A stretch of DNA of 64,000 bases from Klenkia taihuensis (GCF_900112525.1 NZ_FOMD01000001.1:930001-994000), one strand, 5' to 3'; counted from the first letter of the stretch, positions 33,125 through 43,137 are shown. Notes: generated by a model not told the origin, from the sequence alone. Numbers and translations are program-made.

Positions 33125-33343
33125 CTACGCGGGGACGCGCCGGTCCGCGCGGCGACCGCAGGCGACCCGGGCGCGGGCCTCCTCGATCCGCCGTCCGGTG
33201 AGGTAGACGTGGTCGCCGCCGCAGGGGCAGCGGACGGCGACCGCCACCACGCCGGGGCGGGTGCGGGGGTCGGCGACGGGGCGGGCGTGCCGGTCGGCGA
33301 CGAGCTCGTCGGCGCCGGTGGTGGGGCAGGTGATGAGCAGCAT
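33125..33343 (-). CDS. small zinc-binding-type protein
   Basis: 72 residues. A cysteine at LLITC and a VRCPCGG knuckle could bind zinc, followed by 'GGDHVYLTGRRIEEA'. The remaining frame is an extension of a longer open frame, but ATG 33343 gives a sensible start. Function unknown; divergent from the GlxA-type regulator. Confidence 0.55.
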   Translation of the reverse strand: MLLITCPTTGADELVADRHARPVADPRTRPGVVAVAVRCPCGGDHVYLTGRRIEEARARVACGRRADRRVPA

Positions 33344-33379
33344 GCGGCGAGCCTGGCCGGGCCCGGCCACGACGACGAG

Positions 33380-33414
33380 TGGCAGGAATGCCCATGAACG
33401 CCGATTTCCTGCCA
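33380..33414. promoter_or_regulatory. inverted repeat operator before the GlxA-type regulator
   Basis: TGGCAGGAA (33380-33388) and TTCCTGCCA (33406-33414) are perfect complements 17 bp apart. The right arm overlaps the candidate -10 CATGCT (33413-33418), which is 6 nt before GTG 33425. A self-regulatory site for the AraC-type domain is likely. Confidence 0.65.
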
Positions 33415-33424
33415 TGCTGTCGGC

Positions 33425-34486
33425 GTGACCCGTCCCGTCGTCGTCAGCGTCCTGGCCGGCAACGGCACCCTCGGCGCGTTCGGGCTCGGCTCGGCCAGCG
33501 AGGTGTTCGGCTACGACCACACCCGCTTCGGCCTGCCGCGCTTCGACTACGCCCTGGTCGCCGAGCAGCCCGGCCCGGTGCGCACCGACACCGGGCTCAC
33601 CGTGCTGGTCGAGCACGGGCTGGAGCGGTTGGCCGGCTCCGACGTCGTGGTGGTCACCGCCCAGCACGAGGCCGACCGGCGGTGCCCGCCCGCGGTGCTG
33701 GACGCGCTGCGCGCCGCCCACGCCCGCGGCGCCCAGCTGATCAGCCACTGCAGCGGTGCGTTCGTGCTCGCCGAGGCCGGGTTGCTGGACGGCCGCCGGG
33801 CAGCCACGCACTGGCGGATGGCCGGCGAGCTGGCGGCCCGGTTCCCGGCCGTGGACGTCGACCCCCGGGTGCTGTACGTCGACGAGGGCCGGGTCATCAC
33901 CGGCGCCGGGACCGCCGCCGGGGTCGACACCCTGCTGCACTGGGTGCGCCGGGAGTACGGGCCGGGTCCGGCGAACGCGCTGGCCCGGGAGATGGTCGTG
34001 CCGGCGCACCGCGACGGCGGGCAGGCCCAGTACGTGGACACCCCGGTGGCCCGCTGCGAGGACGACCTGCTCGGCGTCGTGCTGGCCTGGGTGCAGGAGC
34101 ACCTGGCCGAGGACCTCACCGTCGACCAGCTGGCCCGGCGCGCACTGATGAGCCCCCGCACCTTCGCCCGCCGGTTCCGCGCCACCACCGGCACCACCCC
34201 GCACGCCTGGCTGCTGGGGCAGCGGCTGGCCGCCGCGGAGACGCTGCTGGCCGACACCGACGCCCCCGTCGAGGAGGTCGCCCGGCTGGCCGGCTTCGGC
34301 ACCGCGGCCGGGCTGCGCGAGCACTTCGCCCGGCGGCGCGGGATCAGCCCGCGGGCCTACCGGCAGGCCTTCCGCACCCGGCTGGGCTCAGGTGGGGCGG
34401 CGGCGGTGCAGCTCGACGGGCACCGGGCTGGCCGGGTGCGGGGCCACCAGCCCGAGGTCCAGCCGGTCGTGGGCCAGCCGGCGTAG
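33425..34486 (+). CDS. GlxA family transcriptional regulator (DJ-1/PfpI + AraC)
   Basis: 353 residues: N-terminal DJ-1/PfpI domain (about 1-170, with '[17 protein letters not shown]' containing a nucleophile Cys) and C-terminal AraC/XylS HTH (about 215-310). The last ~30 residues run past the usual end of the family and overlap the convergent gene by 99 bp; they may be an extension caused by stop loss. A GTG start at 33425 follows the inverted repeat. Confidence 0.85.
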   Translation: MTRPVVVSVLAGNGTLGAFGLGSASEVFGYDHTRFGLPRFDYALVAEQPGPVRTDTGLTVLVEHGLERLAGSDVVVVTAQHEADRRCPPAVLDALRAAHARGAQLISHCSGAFVLAEAGLLDGRRAATHWRMAGELAARFPAVDVDPRVLYVDEGRVITGAGTAAGVDTLLHWVRREYGPGPANALAREMVVPAHRDGGQAQYVDTPVARCEDDLLGVVLAWVQEHLAEDLTVDQLARRALMSPRTFARRFRATTGTTPHAWLLGQRLAAAETLLADTDAPVEEVARLAGFGTAAGLREHFARRRGISPRAYRQAFRTRLGSGGAAAVQLDGHRAGRVRGHQPEVQPVVGQPA

Positions 34487-35197
34487 CTCGGCGTAGGCCG
34501 GGGCGCCCAGCAGCTCGGTCAGCTCGGGCCCGTAGGTGTCGACCAGGGGCTCGGTCGCCACGTGGGCGACCGGCGAGCCGGTGCACCACCAGTGCAGGTC
34601 GTGCCCGCCCGGACCCCACCCGCGCCGGTCGAACTCGCCGATCGTGCTGACCAGCACGCGGGTGTCATCGGGCCGGTCCACCCACTCCTGCTCCCGGCGG
34701 ACCGGCAGCTGCCAGCACACGTCGGGCTTGGTCTCCAGGGGGTGCCGGCCGGTGCGCAGCGCGAGGGCGTGCAGCGCGCACCCCCCGCCGCCGGGGAAGT
34801 CGGGCCGGTTGTTGAACACGCACACCCCGTCGACCACGCGGGTGCGCAGGGCGGCCTCGGTGGCGCCGTCCGCGCCCGGTTCGTCCAGGGTGTCGGGCTC
34901 GGTCCAGTCGGTGGCCCACTCGCCGCGGCGCTGCCAGTCGGCGTCGGTGAGCTCCTCGACGGCGGCGGCCACCCTGGTCAGGTCGTCGGTGTCGGTGAAG
35001 AAGGCGCCGTGGTTGCAGCAGCCGTCCTGGGCCCGGCCCTCCACCACGCCTGCGCACCCGCGGCCGAACACGCAGGTCCAGGCGGAGGTCAGCCAGGTCA
35101 GGTCCGCGCGCACCCGGTGCTCGGGGTCGGCCGGGTCGGTGAACTCCAGCCACTCGCGGGCGTGGTCGGGGTCGACTTCCTCCGGGGGCGGCTGCAC
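34388..35197 (-). CDS. conserved cysteine-rich hypothetical protein (Rv0495c-like)
   Basis: 269 residues with conserved Cys clusters ([35 protein letters not shown]) that could bind a metal or Fe-S cluster. Same position as mycobacterial Rv0495c, beside ppx. GTG 35197 is chosen. Its 3' end overlaps the GlxA-type gene by 99 bp on the other strand. Function unknown. Confidence 0.8.
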   Translation of the reverse strand: MQPPPEEVDPDHAREWLEFTDPADPEHRVRADLTWLTSAWTCVFGRGCAGVVEGRAQDGCCNHGAFFTDTDDLTRVAAAVEELTDADWQRRGEWATDWTEPDTLDEPGADGATEAALRTRVVDGVCVFNNRPDFPGGGGCALHALALRTGRHPLETKPDVCWQLPVRREQEWVDRPDDTRVLVSTIGEFDRRGWGPGGHDLHWWCTGSPVAHVATEPLVDTYGPELTELLGAPAYAELRRLAHDRLDLGLVAPHPASPVPVELHRRRPT

Positions 35198-35254
35198 GGG
35201 TGCCAGTCCACCACGTGCCCGTCGGCGCCGGGCGACCCGGCAGACTGTCCGACC

Positions 35255-36199
35255 ATGCGGCTGGGTGTGCTCGACGTCGGCTCGAACACCGTGCACCTGC
35301 TCGTCGTCGACGCGCACGTCGGTGCGCACCCCACGCCGGCCCACTCCGACAAGTCGGTGCTGCGGCTGGCCGAGCACGTCGGGGCCGACGGGCAGCTGTC
35401 CAAGGCGGGGGAGAAGGCGCTCACCGCCGCCGTCCGGCGGGCCCGCGAGGTGGCCACCGAGTCCGGCTGCGAGGAGCTGCTGGCCTTCGTCACCTCCGCC
35501 ATCCGGGAGGCCGCCAACGGCGCCAAGGTGCTCGAGCGGGTGGTCGAGGCCACCGGCGTGCAGCTGCAGGTGCTCAGCGGCGAGGACGAGGCCCGGCTGA
35601 CCTTCCTCGCCGTCCGGCGGTGGTTCGGGTGGAGCGCCGGCCGGCTTCTCGTGCTCGACATCGGCGGCGGGTCGCTGGAGCTGGCCACCGGCGTCGACGA
35701 GGACCCCGACGTCGCCCTGTCGGTGCCGCTGGGCGCCGGCCGGATGACCCGGCGGTACCTGCCCGACGCGCACGCCGGTCGCCGTCCCGACCTGGCCGGC
35801 CTCGACGAGCTGGACGCGCACGCCGCCCGCCTGCTGGCCCCCGCCGCCCGGCGGCTGGCCGCCGCCGGCCCGCCGGACCTGGTCGCGGCCACCTCAAAGA
35901 CCTTCCGCACGCTGGCCCGGCTCACCGGCGCCGCGCCCTACTCCGCCGGGCTGCGGGTGCCCCGCCAGCTGACCGCCGCCGGGCTGGACCAGCTGGTGGG
36001 CTTCGTGTCCCGGATCGACTCCTCCGCGCTGGCCGAGCTGCAGGGCGTCTCGGTCGACCGGGCGCACCAGGTGCCGGCCGGCGCGGTCGTGGCGCGCGCC
36101 GCGATGCGGGCGGTCGGGGCGCCCCTCGTGGCAATCTGCCCCTGGGCGCTGCGCGAGGGCGTCATCCTGCGACGGTTGGACGGGCTGGAGGGCGCATGA
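35255..36199 (+). CDS. exopolyphosphatase/pppGpp phosphohydrolase (Ppx/GppA)
   Basis: 314 residues, actin/hsp70 ATPase fold: phosphate 1 '[17 protein letters not shown]', 'SAIREAANG', and phosphate 2 '[12 protein letters not shown]'. Degrades polyphosphate or pppGpp. ATG 35255 is preceded by CAGACT at 8 nt. With PhoU and RegX3 nearby it fits phosphate economy. Stop overlaps the next gene. Confidence 0.9.
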   Translation: MRLGVLDVGSNTVHLLVVDAHVGAHPTPAHSDKSVLRLAEHVGADGQLSKAGEKALTAAVRRAREVATESGCEELLAFVTSAIREAANGAKVLERVVEATGVQLQVLSGEDEARLTFLAVRRWFGWSAGRLLVLDIGGGSLELATGVDEDPDVALSVPLGAGRMTRRYLPDAHAGRRPDLAGLDELDAHAARLLAPAARRLAAAGPPDLVAATSKTFRTLARLTGAAPYSAGLRVPRQLTAAGLDQLVGFVSRIDSSALAELQGVSVDRAHQVPAGAVVARAAMRAVGAPLVAICPWALREGVILRRLDGLEGA

Positions 36200-37017
36200 G
36201 CGACGCCGATCACTCCGTCCGCTCGCTCGCGGAGATCCTGCGCGAGCACGGGCTGGAGTCCGAGGCGGGCACCCGGCCGGGCACCACCGGCCCGGTGCGG
36301 CCCAAGCGCCGTCGCACGGTCGAGGAGACCAAGGCCGGCCGGGGCGGCGGCCCCGACACCGGCGCGGGCACCGGCAAGGTCGTCGGCAGGGTGGCCGGGG
36401 ACGACACCGGCCGGCGCCCCGACGACACCGGCCGCGACGCCTCCCGGGCCACCACCCCGCCGCCCCCCGTGGACGCCAAGGCGGCCCCGCCGCGGGCGTC
36501 GTCGGGCCTGCGGCTGGGCAAGCGGCGCGCCCCGGACCCGGCACCGGCCACCGTCGAGCAGCCGGTCGCCGGCGAGCCCGCCCCCTCCACCGCGGCGATC
36601 CCGGGCCTGCGCACCGGCCGCACCCCGGTCGGGGGACGCTCCGGGTCCGAACCGGTGCCCACCACGGGCCCCATCCCCAAGATCGTGCTCCCCGCCGACG
36701 CCGACGCCGAGGGCGACGCCGAGCCGCTGACCACGGCGCAGGCCGCGGTGGCCTGGGTGCGGTTCGCCGGCGAGCTGGTGCTCGCCCTGGCCGTGGGCGT
36801 GGGCCTCTACTACCTGTTCACCGTGCTGTGGGAGCTGCAGCCCTACGTGGCCGTGGTCGCCGCGCCGCTGGCCATCACCGGCCTGGTCGGCGGGGTCTCG
36901 GCCTGGCGGCAGCGCCGCGGGCAGGGCCCGGTCGGCCTGCGGCTGCTGCTGGTGCTGCTGTTCGCCGGCACGCTGCTGTGCGTCGTCCCGGCCGCGGGGC
37001 TGCTCGCCGGGGGCTGA
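36196..37017 (+). CDS. membrane protein with long disordered N-terminus (Rv0497-like)
   Basis: 273 residues: a polar, Pro/Gly/Arg-rich cytoplasmic N-terminal half (about 1-180), then three or four membrane helices. ATG 36196 overlaps the ppx stop. Positional counterpart of mycobacterial Rv0497. No known function. Confidence 0.8.
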   Translation: MSDADHSVRSLAEILREHGLESEAGTRPGTTGPVRPKRRRTVEETKAGRGGGPDTGAGTGKVVGRVAGDDTGRRPDDTGRDASRATTPPPPVDAKAAPPRASSGLRLGKRRAPDPAPATVEQPVAGEPAPSTAAIPGLRTGRTPVGGRSGSEPVPTTGPIPKIVLPADADAEGDAEPLTTAQAAVAWVRFAGELVLALAVGVGLYYLFTVLWELQPYVAVVAAPLAITGLVGGVSAWRQRRGQGPVGLRLLLVLLFAGTLLCVVPAAGLLAGG

Positions 37018-37052
37018 GCCACCGGCGGCGGGGGCCGCTAGCGTTCCCGGGC

Positions 37053-37874
37053 GTGAGCAGCGCACCCACCCAGCAGCGGTCCGGACTCGCCGTCGTCGGC
37101 GGCGGCAAGATCGGCGAGGCCCTGGTCTCCGGGCTGGTCCGCCGGCCCGGCGCGGCCGAGGGCATCGTCGTGGTGGAGCGGAGCCCCGAGCGGGCCGCGG
37201 AGCTGGAGTCCCGGCACGGGGTGCGGGCCCTGGACCTGGCCGGCGCGGCGGCCGCCTGCCGGGTGCTGCTCATCGCGGTCAAGCCGCAGGACGTCGACGC
37301 GCTGCTGGTCGACCTCGCCCCGCACGTCGACCCCGGCCACCTGGTCGTGTCGGTGGCCGCCGGGGTGCCCACGGCGCGCGTCGAGGCGGCGCTGCCGGCC
37401 GGCACCCCGGTCGTGCGGGTCATGCCCAACACCCCGGCGCTGGTCGACGAGGGCATGAGCGTGCTGTCGGCCGGCGCGCACGCGAGCGCGGCCGACCTGG
37501 ACGAGGCCGAGGCCCTGCTGTCGGCGGTGGGCCAGGTGCGCCGGGTGCCGGAGAAGCAGCAGGACGCCGTCACCGCGCTCTCGGGCAGCGGGCCCGCCTA
37601 CTTCTTCTACCTCGTCGAGGCGATGGTGGACGCCGGCATCCTGCTCGGCCTGCCGCGCGCCCTGGCCGCCGACCTGATCGTGCAGACCGCGCTCGGCGCG
37701 GCCACCATGCTGCGCGACTCCGGGGAGCACCCGGTGCAGCTGCGGGAGGCGGTCACCAGCCCGGGCGGGACGACGATCGCGGCCATCCGCGAGCTGGAGC
37801 GGCACGGCGTCCGCGCGGCGCTGATCGCGGCCATCGAGGCCGCGCACGACCGCTCCGTGGAGCTCGGCCGCTGA
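37053..37874 (+). CDS. proC: pyrroline-5-carboxylate reductase
   Basis: 273 residues: NADPH motif 'VVGGGKIGEALVSGL', active-site regions 'VMPNTPALVDEGMSV' and 'ALSGSGPAYFFYLVEAM', and the C-terminal 'VTSPGGTTIAAI'. Makes L-proline. GTG 37053 lies 8 nt after TAGCGT (37039-37044). The last base of its stop codon is the first base of a 28-bp palindrome. Confidence 0.94.
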   Translation: MSSAPTQQRSGLAVVGGGKIGEALVSGLVRRPGAAEGIVVVERSPERAAELESRHGVRALDLAGAAAACRVLLIAVKPQDVDALLVDLAPHVDPGHLVVSVAAGVPTARVEAALPAGTPVVRVMPNTPALVDEGMSVLSAGAHASAADLDEAEALLSAVGQVRRVPEKQQDAVTALSGSGPAYFFYLVEAMVDAGILLGLPRALAADLIVQTALGAATMLRDSGEHPVQLREAVTSPGGTTIAAIRELERHGVRAALIAAIEAAHDRSVELGR

Positions 37875-37901
37875 CCTGAATGACAAATTTGTCATTCAGG
37901 T
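37874..37901. promoter_or_regulatory. 28-bp AT-rich perfect palindrome
   Basis: ACCTGAATGACAAA (37874-37887) is followed directly by its exact complement (37888-37901), with no loop. It is AT-rich in a very GC-rich genome and starts in proC's stop codon. It looks like a protein-binding site or a terminator for proC; loopless symmetry favours a dimer site. Confidence 0.6.
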
Positions 37902-38180
37902 GACGGAGGGTGATTGCACAACGGCAGGGCGTTCAGTTGTGCACCCTTGACGTCGAGATGTCGCCGTGTCGCCGTGTCGACATGTCATAGACGCCCCGTG
38001 AACAAGCAAGCACTGTCAGTCGTGTCGACAAGTGACCAGGACGGACCGGTCCGCCTGTTCGTTTCACCCATCGCTTCTGTCCCACCAGGCCCCTAACGTT
38101 TCTCCCAGCACGTACGTGACCCGACCGACGGTGGGGAAGCCGACGGCCTCGATGCATGCAGTAGCGGAGGAGAACGACCC
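37902..38180 (+). promoter_or_regulatory. long regulatory region before the HTH gene
   Basis: About 280 bp with no gene. TGCACAAC (37915-37922) and GTTGTGCA (37936-37943) form an inverted repeat. A TTGACG (37947-37952), several TGTCG-containing repeats (37957-38030) and a TAACGT (38093-38098) -10 candidate follow. The latter would give a 5' leader of about 75 nt. Confidence 0.45.
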
Positions 38181-38519
38181 ATGACCATGCCCCAGCGCGC
38201 CTACCAGGTCCGCCCCGCCCAGCCCGGCCCCCGGCCCGTCGGCCGTCCGGTCCAGGCCGCCGCGGTCGCCCGCCCGGTCCCCGCGGCCCACCCGGCCGCC
38301 GCGCCGGTGAACCGTCAGGCCCCGGCCGCGCCGCAGCGCTCGGCCGTCACCTTCCTGACCGTCGCCGAGGTGGCCGCGATGATGCGCGTCTCCAAGATGA
38401 CCGTGTACCGCCTCGTCCACGGCGGCGAGCTGTCCGCCGTCCGCGTCGGCCGGTCCTTCCGGGTGCCCGAGCGCGCCGTCCAGGACTACCTGCGCGACGC
38501 CTACACCGACATCGCGTGA
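38181..38519 (+). CDS. excisionase-type helix-turn-helix protein (Rv0500A/BdtA-like)
   Basis: 112 residues. Ala/Pro-rich N-terminus (1-52) and a MerR/excisionase-type winged helix ('[20 protein letters not shown]'). It is the counterpart of Rv0500A and of Streptomyces bdtA, next to the bS22 gene. ATG 38181 has GGAGGAG upstream. Likely a DNA-binding regulator; targets unknown. Confidence 0.85.
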   Translation: MTMPQRAYQVRPAQPGPRPVGRPVQAAAVARPVPAAHPAAAPVNRQAPAAPQRSAVTFLTVAEVAAMMRVSKMTVYRLVHGGELSAVRVGRSFRVPERAVQDYLRDAYTDIA

Positions 38520-38748
38520 CCTGCACCGCCTGATCCACCGCGCCACCAGCACCACCCAGCACCACCCAGCACCACCAGCGGTACCTCGCTACGCAGGGGT
38601 CGCCGCCGTCGGGTCCCGGCGGCGGCTCCCCCGGGCGGGGAGCACGACCGGCCGTCACCGACGGCCACCAGGTAGTCTCGGCCGTCGAGCGACCGGGCCC
38701 CTGCGGGGGACGGCGCACACGAACTGCGACGACGTCGGGAGCATCACC
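38520..38748. other. intergenic region with short repeats, a hairpin and the bS22 promoter
   Basis: A decamer ACCACCCAGC is repeated in tandem (38551-38570) within a CACCA-rich tract. CGCCGCCG (38601-38608) and CGGCGGCG (38617-38624) make a hairpin that could end the upstream mRNA. TAGTCT (38673-38678) is a -10 candidate, leaving a leader of about 65 nt before the bS22 start. Confidence 0.5.
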
Positions 38749-38847
38749 ATGGGTTCTGTCATCAAGAAGCGCCGCAAGCGGATGGCGAAGAAGAAGCACC
38801 GCAAGCTGCTGAAGAAGACGCGCGTCCAGCGCCGCAACAAGAAGTGA
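38749..38847 (+). CDS. 30S ribosomal protein bS22 (AURKAIP1/COX24 domain)
   Basis: 32 residues, [10 protein letters not shown] followed by repeats of Lys and Arg, matching the actinobacterial AURKAIP1/COX24 protein described as bS22 in the mycobacterial ribosome. ATG 38749 has a weak GGGAG 8-12 nt upstream. Too short for most gene finders; the order HTH-bS22-epimerase is conserved. Confidence 0.93.
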   Translation: MGSVIKKRRKRMAKKKHRKLLKKTRVQRRNKK

Positions 38848-38857
38848 GCTGACGCTC

Positions 38858-39973
38858 GTGCCGCCCGCGGTCGTGCTCGTCACCGGCGTGAGCCGGTGGC
38901 TGGGCGGCGCGCTGGCGGCCGAGCTCGCCGCGGACCCCTCCATCGAACGGGTCCTGGGGGTCGACACGGTCCCCCCGCGCCCGGAGGTGCAGCGCCGCCT
39001 CGGGCGCACCGAGTTCGTGCGCGCCGACATCCGCAACCCGCTGATCGGCAAGGTCATCGCCGCGGCCGGCGTGGACACCGTGGTGCACATGAACATCAGC
39101 TCCACCCCGGCCGGCAGCGGCGGGCGCACCTCGATGAAGGAGCTCAACGTCATCGGGACGATGCAGCTGCTGGCGGCCTGCCAGCGGGTGCCCACCGTGC
39201 GCCGGCTGGTGCTGAAGTCCACCAGCGCCGTCTACGGCGCCAGCCCGCGCGACCCCGCGGTGTTCACCGAGGCCATGCAGGCCCGCCAGGTGCCCGGGGG
39301 CGGCTTCGCCAAGGACAGCCTCGACATCGAGGGCTACGTGCGGTCCTTCTCGCGCCGCCGGCCCGAGGTCGACGTCGCCGTGCTGCGGTTCACCAACTTC
39401 ATCGGCCCGCGCATCGACTCCCTGCTGACCGGGTTCCTGCGGCTGCCGGTGGTGCCCACGGCGCTGGGCTACGACGCCCGCGTGCAGCTGCTGCACGAGG
39501 ACGACGCCCTCGCCGTCCTGGTGCAGGCCACCACCGGCGGGTTCGCCGGCACGGTCAACGTCGGGGCCGAGGGCACCGTGCTGCTGTCCCAGGCCATCCG
39601 CCGGCTCGGCCGCATCGCGCTGCCCCTGCCCAGCCAGGCGATGGGCCCGCTGGGCCGGCTGACCCGCCAGGCGCGGATCACCGACTACTCGCCCGAGCAG
39701 CTGCGCTTCCTGAACTTCGGCCGGGTGGTCGACACCCGCGTGCTGCGCGAGGAGTTCGGCTACACCCCGCGCTACACCACCGCCGAGGCGCTGGCCGACT
39801 ACGGCCGCACCGTGGTGCCCGTGGTCGACCCCGGGCTGGTCGGCGCGGTGGTCGAGGGCGCCGAGGACGTCGTCGGGCGCACGGCGGCCGCCGTGGGGTC
39901 ACTGGGTGCGGTGGCGGGCCGGCGCGAGCCGCAGCCCGCCGCCGGCGGTCTGCGGGCGGTGCGCGATGCCTGA
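38858..39973 (+). CDS. NAD-dependent epimerase/dehydratase (Rv0501/GalE2-like)
   Basis: 371 residues with an SDR-type N-terminus 'VLVTGVSRWLGGALAAELAA' and a downstream 'STSAVYGASPRDPA' segment. The Lys of YxxxK seems altered, so activity is not certain. GTG 38858 starts 10 bp after the bS22 stop. Neighbour to PlsC as in mycobacteria. Confidence 0.82.
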   Translation: MPPAVVLVTGVSRWLGGALAAELAADPSIERVLGVDTVPPRPEVQRRLGRTEFVRADIRNPLIGKVIAAAGVDTVVHMNISSTPAGSGGRTSMKELNVIGTMQLLAACQRVPTVRRLVLKSTSAVYGASPRDPAVFTEAMQARQVPGGGFAKDSLDIEGYVRSFSRRRPEVDVAVLRFTNFIGPRIDSLLTGFLRLPVVPTALGYDARVQLLHEDDALAVLVQATTGGFAGTVNVGAEGTVLLSQAIRRLGRIALPLPSQAMGPLGRLTRQARITDYSPEQLRFLNFGRVVDTRVLREEFGYTPRYTTAEALADYGRTVVPVVDPGLVGAVVEGAEDVVGRTAAAVGSLGAVAGRREPQPAAGGLRAVRDA

Positions 39974-40877
39974 GGCACGGGTGATCCGGCTGCACCCCGA
40001 CGGCCCGGAGGAGACCGCCGAGGCCCCCGCCGCCGGGTCGGGCTGGGAGGAGCAGCTGGCCGGAGGGCTGGAGTTCCTGCGCCGCCGGCTCACGGGGGAG
40101 TACGAGACCGACGAGTTCGGCTTCGACCCCGACCTCGCCGACCACCTGCTGCTGCCGGTGCTGCGCCCGCTGTTCCAGAAGTGGTTCCGGGTGGAGACCC
40201 AGGGGATGGAGCACGTCCCCGGGACCGGTGGCGCCCTGGTGGTCGCCAACCACTCCGGCACGATCCCGCTCGACGCACTGATGACCACCGTCGCGCTGCA
40301 CGACGACCACCCGGCGCAGCGCCGGTTCCGGCTGCTCGGCGCCGACCTGGTCTTCCAGTTCCCCTTCATCGGCTCCATGTCGCGCAAGTTCGGCGCCACC
40401 CTGGCCTGCAACGAGGACGCCGAGCGGCTGCTCACCGACGGCGAGCTGGTGGGCGTCTTCCCCGAGGGCTTCAAGGGCATCGGGAAGTCCTTCAGCGAGC
40501 GCTACACCCTGCAGCGCTTCGGCCGGGGCGGGTTCGTCACCGCCGCGCTGCGCACCGGGGCGCCGATCGTGCCGTGCGCCATCGTCGGGGCCGAGGAGAT
40601 CTACCCGATGATCGGCAACGCGAAGACGGCGGCGCGCATCCTCGGGCTGCCCTACCTGCCGGTCACCCCGACCTTCCCGCTGCTCGGTCCGCTGGGCCTG
40701 GTGCCGCTGCCCTCGAAGTGGTTCATCGCCTTCGGCGAGCCGATCGAGACCGCGTCCTACGGCCCGGCCGCCGCCGACGACCCGATGCTGGTGTTCAACC
40801 TGACCGACCAGGTGCGCGAGACCATCCAGCAGTCCCTCTACCAGCTGCTGCTGCAGCGGCGCTCCGTCTTCAGCTAG
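39966..40877 (+). CDS. PlsC-type 1-acyl-glycerol-phosphate acyltransferase (Rv0502-like)
   Basis: 303 residues. Catalytic NHSGTIPLD (HX4D) and [10 protein letters not shown] motifs of the acyltransferase family. ATG 39966 overlaps the epimerase by 8 bp. Its TAG stop overlaps the convergent HAD stop (CTAG at 40874-40877). Confidence 0.88.
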   Translation: MPEARVIRLHPDGPEETAEAPAAGSGWEEQLAGGLEFLRRRLTGEYETDEFGFDPDLADHLLLPVLRPLFQKWFRVETQGMEHVPGTGGALVVANHSGTIPLDALMTTVALHDDHPAQRRFRLLGADLVFQFPFIGSMSRKFGATLACNEDAERLLTDGELVGVFPEGFKGIGKSFSERYTLQRFGRGGFVTAALRTGAPIVPCAIVGAEEIYPMIGNAKTAARILGLPYLPVTPTFPLLGPLGLVPLPSKWFIAFGEPIETASYGPAAADDPMLVFNLTDQVRETIQQSLYQLLLQRRSVFS

Positions 40878-41875
40878 AAGGGCCAGCGGTTGCGCCGGCG
40901 CAGCGCCAGCAGCCCGCTCACCGCGCCACCGCCCACGGCGGCCGCGCCCAGCGTGGGGACGCCGATGCGCGCGGCCTTGCGCCCGGTGCGGAAGTCCTTG
41001 ACCACCCAGCCGCGGGAGCGGGCGACCGCCTTGAGCTCGGTGTCGGGGTTGACCGCCACCGCGGTGCCCACCAGCGACAGCATCGGCAGGTCGTTGGACG
41101 AGTCGCTGTAGGCGGTGCAGCGGGTGAGGTCGAGACCCTCCCGCTCGGCCAGCGCGCGCACGGCCTGCGCCTTCGCCTCGTGGTGCATGAGCTCGCCGAC
41201 CAGCCGGCCGGTGTAGCGGCCGTCCACGACCTCCGAGACGGTGCCCAGCGCCCCGGTCAGGCCCAGCCGGCGGGCGATGATGTCGGCGAGCTCGATCGGG
41301 GTGGCGGTGACCAGCCAGACCCGCTGGCCGGCGTCGAGGTGCCGCTGCGCGAGCACCCGGGTGCCGGCCCAGATGCGGTCGGCCATCAGCTCGTCGTAGA
41401 TCTCCTCGCCGGCGTCGACGATCTCGCTGACCGGCCGGCCGGCGATGAAGGCCAGCGCGTTGTCCCGCACGGTGTGCATGTCGACCGCGGACTCCGACCC
41501 GGCGATCCGGAACTTGGCCTGCTGCCAGACGAAGGAGGCCACGTCGCGGCCGGTGAAGTACTTGCGGGCGGCCAGGCCGCGGGCGAACCAGAACAGCGAG
41601 GCGCCCATCATCATGGTGTTGTCGCAGTCGAAGAACGCCGCGGCGGTGGGGTCGGGGTCGACCGGGGCCGGCCCGTGCACCTCGGCAGCGGCGGCCGAGG
41701 CGGTACCGGCGACGAGCGCGCGGGTCTCCTCGTCCTCCAGGTCCGCGGGGGTGCGGGCAGCGCGACCGCGGAACGGCACACGGACCACTGGTCGCCCCTC
41801 CCGTCGCGGCTGCGTCTCAGCCCCTGCCGACCCTAACGGCCGAGCCGCCGCCGGGGTCGCTGTGCCGTCGGCCAC
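40874..41875 (-). CDS. HAD-IB family phosphatase (SerB-like)
   Basis: 333 residues with HAD motifs DCDNT, VTATP (Thr) and [10 protein letters not shown]. It resembles SerB/Rv0505c type hydrolases that act on phosphoserine or lysophospholipid phosphate. A C-terminal hydrophobic stretch with RRRNRW suggests membrane association. Neighbour to PlsC on the opposite strand. Confidence 0.88.
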   Translation of the reverse strand: MADGTATPAAARPLGSAGAETQPRREGRPVVRVPFRGRAARTPADLEDEETRALVAGTASAAAAEVHGPAPVDPDPTAAAFFDCDNTMMMGASLFWFARGLAARKYFTGRDVASFVWQQAKFRIAGSESAVDMHTVRDNALAFIAGRPVSEIVDAGEEIYDELMADRIWAGTRVLAQRHLDAGQRVWLVTATPIELADIIARRLGLTGALGTVSEVVDGRYTGRLVGELMHHEAKAQAVRALAEREGLDLTRCTAYSDSSNDLPMLSLVGTAVAVNPDTELKAVARSRGWVVKDFRTGRKAARIGVPTLGAAAVGGGAVSGLLALRRRNRWPF

Positions 41876-41894
41876 GGCCGACCCCGCCGCGGGG

Positions 41895-43088
41895 TCAGCC
41901 GCCGACGCAGATCAGCCCGCCCAGGCACACCGTCGTCGAGGGCAGCGGCAGCGGCACCTCCACCAACGGCGGGGTGCTGGTGGGCGTGGCGGGCGTGGGC
42001 GCCGGCGCCACCACCGACGGCACGGCCGGGGTGGCCGGGGCGGCCGGGGCGGCGGACGTCGTGGGTGCGGCGGAGCCGGTCGGCCGGGGATCGGCACCCG
42101 CGGTCGGGACCGCGGCGGTGCCCGGGACGGTGCCGGGCCCCGTCGGCGGGGCCGGCGCGGCCGTCGACCCGGCGGGGACGTCGCCGGAGGGCGCGGCCGT
42201 CGGCGGCCCAGCGGGGACCGTGCCCTGGGGGACGGCGCAGTCGCCGGCGACCGGGCCCAGCGGGTCGACCGCGGCGGTGGTGGGGCCGTCCGGGCAGGTC
42301 AGCGCGGTCTGCCAGGACGCCGCGCGGGCCGCGACCCGGTCGACGAGCACCAGGGAGGCGGCCACCGCCTCCTCGGCCCCGGCCGGCACGTCGAGCGCGG
42401 TCAGCCCGGCCCGCTGCTCGGCCGCCCACCCGGCGAGCACCCCGAGCGCCGCGGCGTCGGCTCCGTCGACGACGGCGGTGGTCAGCGACGAGGTGCCCTC
42501 GGTGGTCTGCTCGTCCATGGTGGTGAGCACGTCGACGACGGTGGCCGCGTCGACCCCGGCGGCCGACAGGGCGGGCCCGGTGCCTTCGGGTGCGCCGACG
42601 GTGGCCGGGAGCGCGCCGGCGTCCCCGCCGGTCAGCTCGGTCAGCTCGTCGAGCCGGGTGGTGGCGAAGCCGAGCAGGGTCAGCGCGCGGTCGGCGTCGG
42701 ACGCCAGCGCCAGCTGGGTCTGCTCGGTGCCGCGCTTGAGCCCGTAGAGCAGGTCGCCGGGCTCGGCGTCCCGGGCCAGGGCGACCAGGCCGGACAGCGC
42801 GCCCACGGTCATGGCGGCCCCGGCCATGCCGGCGGTCAGCCGGGTGCGCCAGCGGGGCCAGGGGGCGTCGGCCGGGGGGCCGGCGAACGCCCGGCGCCAC
42901 CACGTCGGCGCGGGCTCGGGGCTGCGCACGGCGTCGTCCCCGGTCGCGACGGGGCGGACGGCGGCCATCGCCACCAGGCGGGCGCGCTGCGCCGCACGGA
43001 CGTCGGCGCCCAGCGCGGGCTCGTCGTGGCCGAGCAGCCGCAGCCGCTCGACCAGCGCCTCCTCGCGCCCTCCGTCGTCCACCGTCAT
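41895..43088 (-). CDS. RsbN-like anti-sigma factor (DUF5667)
   Basis: 397 residues: cytoplasmic N-terminus (1-85), one membrane helix (about 88-107), DUF5667 region ('[22 protein letters not shown]'), then a Pro/Ala/Thr-rich outer tail. DUF5667 proteins in Streptomyces include RsbN, the anti-sigma of BldN. The gene follows the BldN-like sigma gene (115 bp apart), and a BldN-type promoter lies between. ATG 43088. Confidence 0.85.
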   Translation of the reverse strand: MTVDDGGREEALVERLRLLGHDEPALGADVRAAQRARLVAMAAVRPVATGDDAVRSPEPAPTWWRRAFAGPPADAPWPRWRTRLTAGMAGAAMTVGALSGLVALARDAEPGDLLYGLKRGTEQTQLALASDADRALTLLGFATTRLDELTELTGGDAGALPATVGAPEGTGPALSAAGVDAATVVDVLTTMDEQTTEGTSSLTTAVVDGADAAALGVLAGWAAEQRAGLTALDVPAGAEEAVAASLVLVDRVAARAASWQTALTCPDGPTTAAVDPLGPVAGDCAVPQGTVPAGPPTAAPSGDVPAGSTAAPAPPTGPGTVPGTAAVPTAGADPRPTGSAAPTTSAAPAAPATPAVPSVVAPAPTPATPTSTPPLVEVPLPLPSTTVCLGGLICVGG

Positions 43089-43137
43089 CCCTCGTCCCCG
43101 TGCGCACCGACCGGCCCGGAGGGCCGTGTCAGCGGTG

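Noticed and set aside
34388-34486. Frameshift in the GlxA-type gene
   Set aside because: The frame is open and the domains are complete; only the tail is longer than usual.
38181-38519. Phage excisionase and mobile element
   Set aside because: The HTH is excisionase-like, but there is no integrase, attachment repeat or compositional change, and the gene order is conserved in other actinobacteria.
38551-38580. ACCACCCAGC tandem repeat as a functional element
   Set aside because: Only two exact decamers in a low-complexity CA-rich stretch; more likely slippage than a regulatory site.
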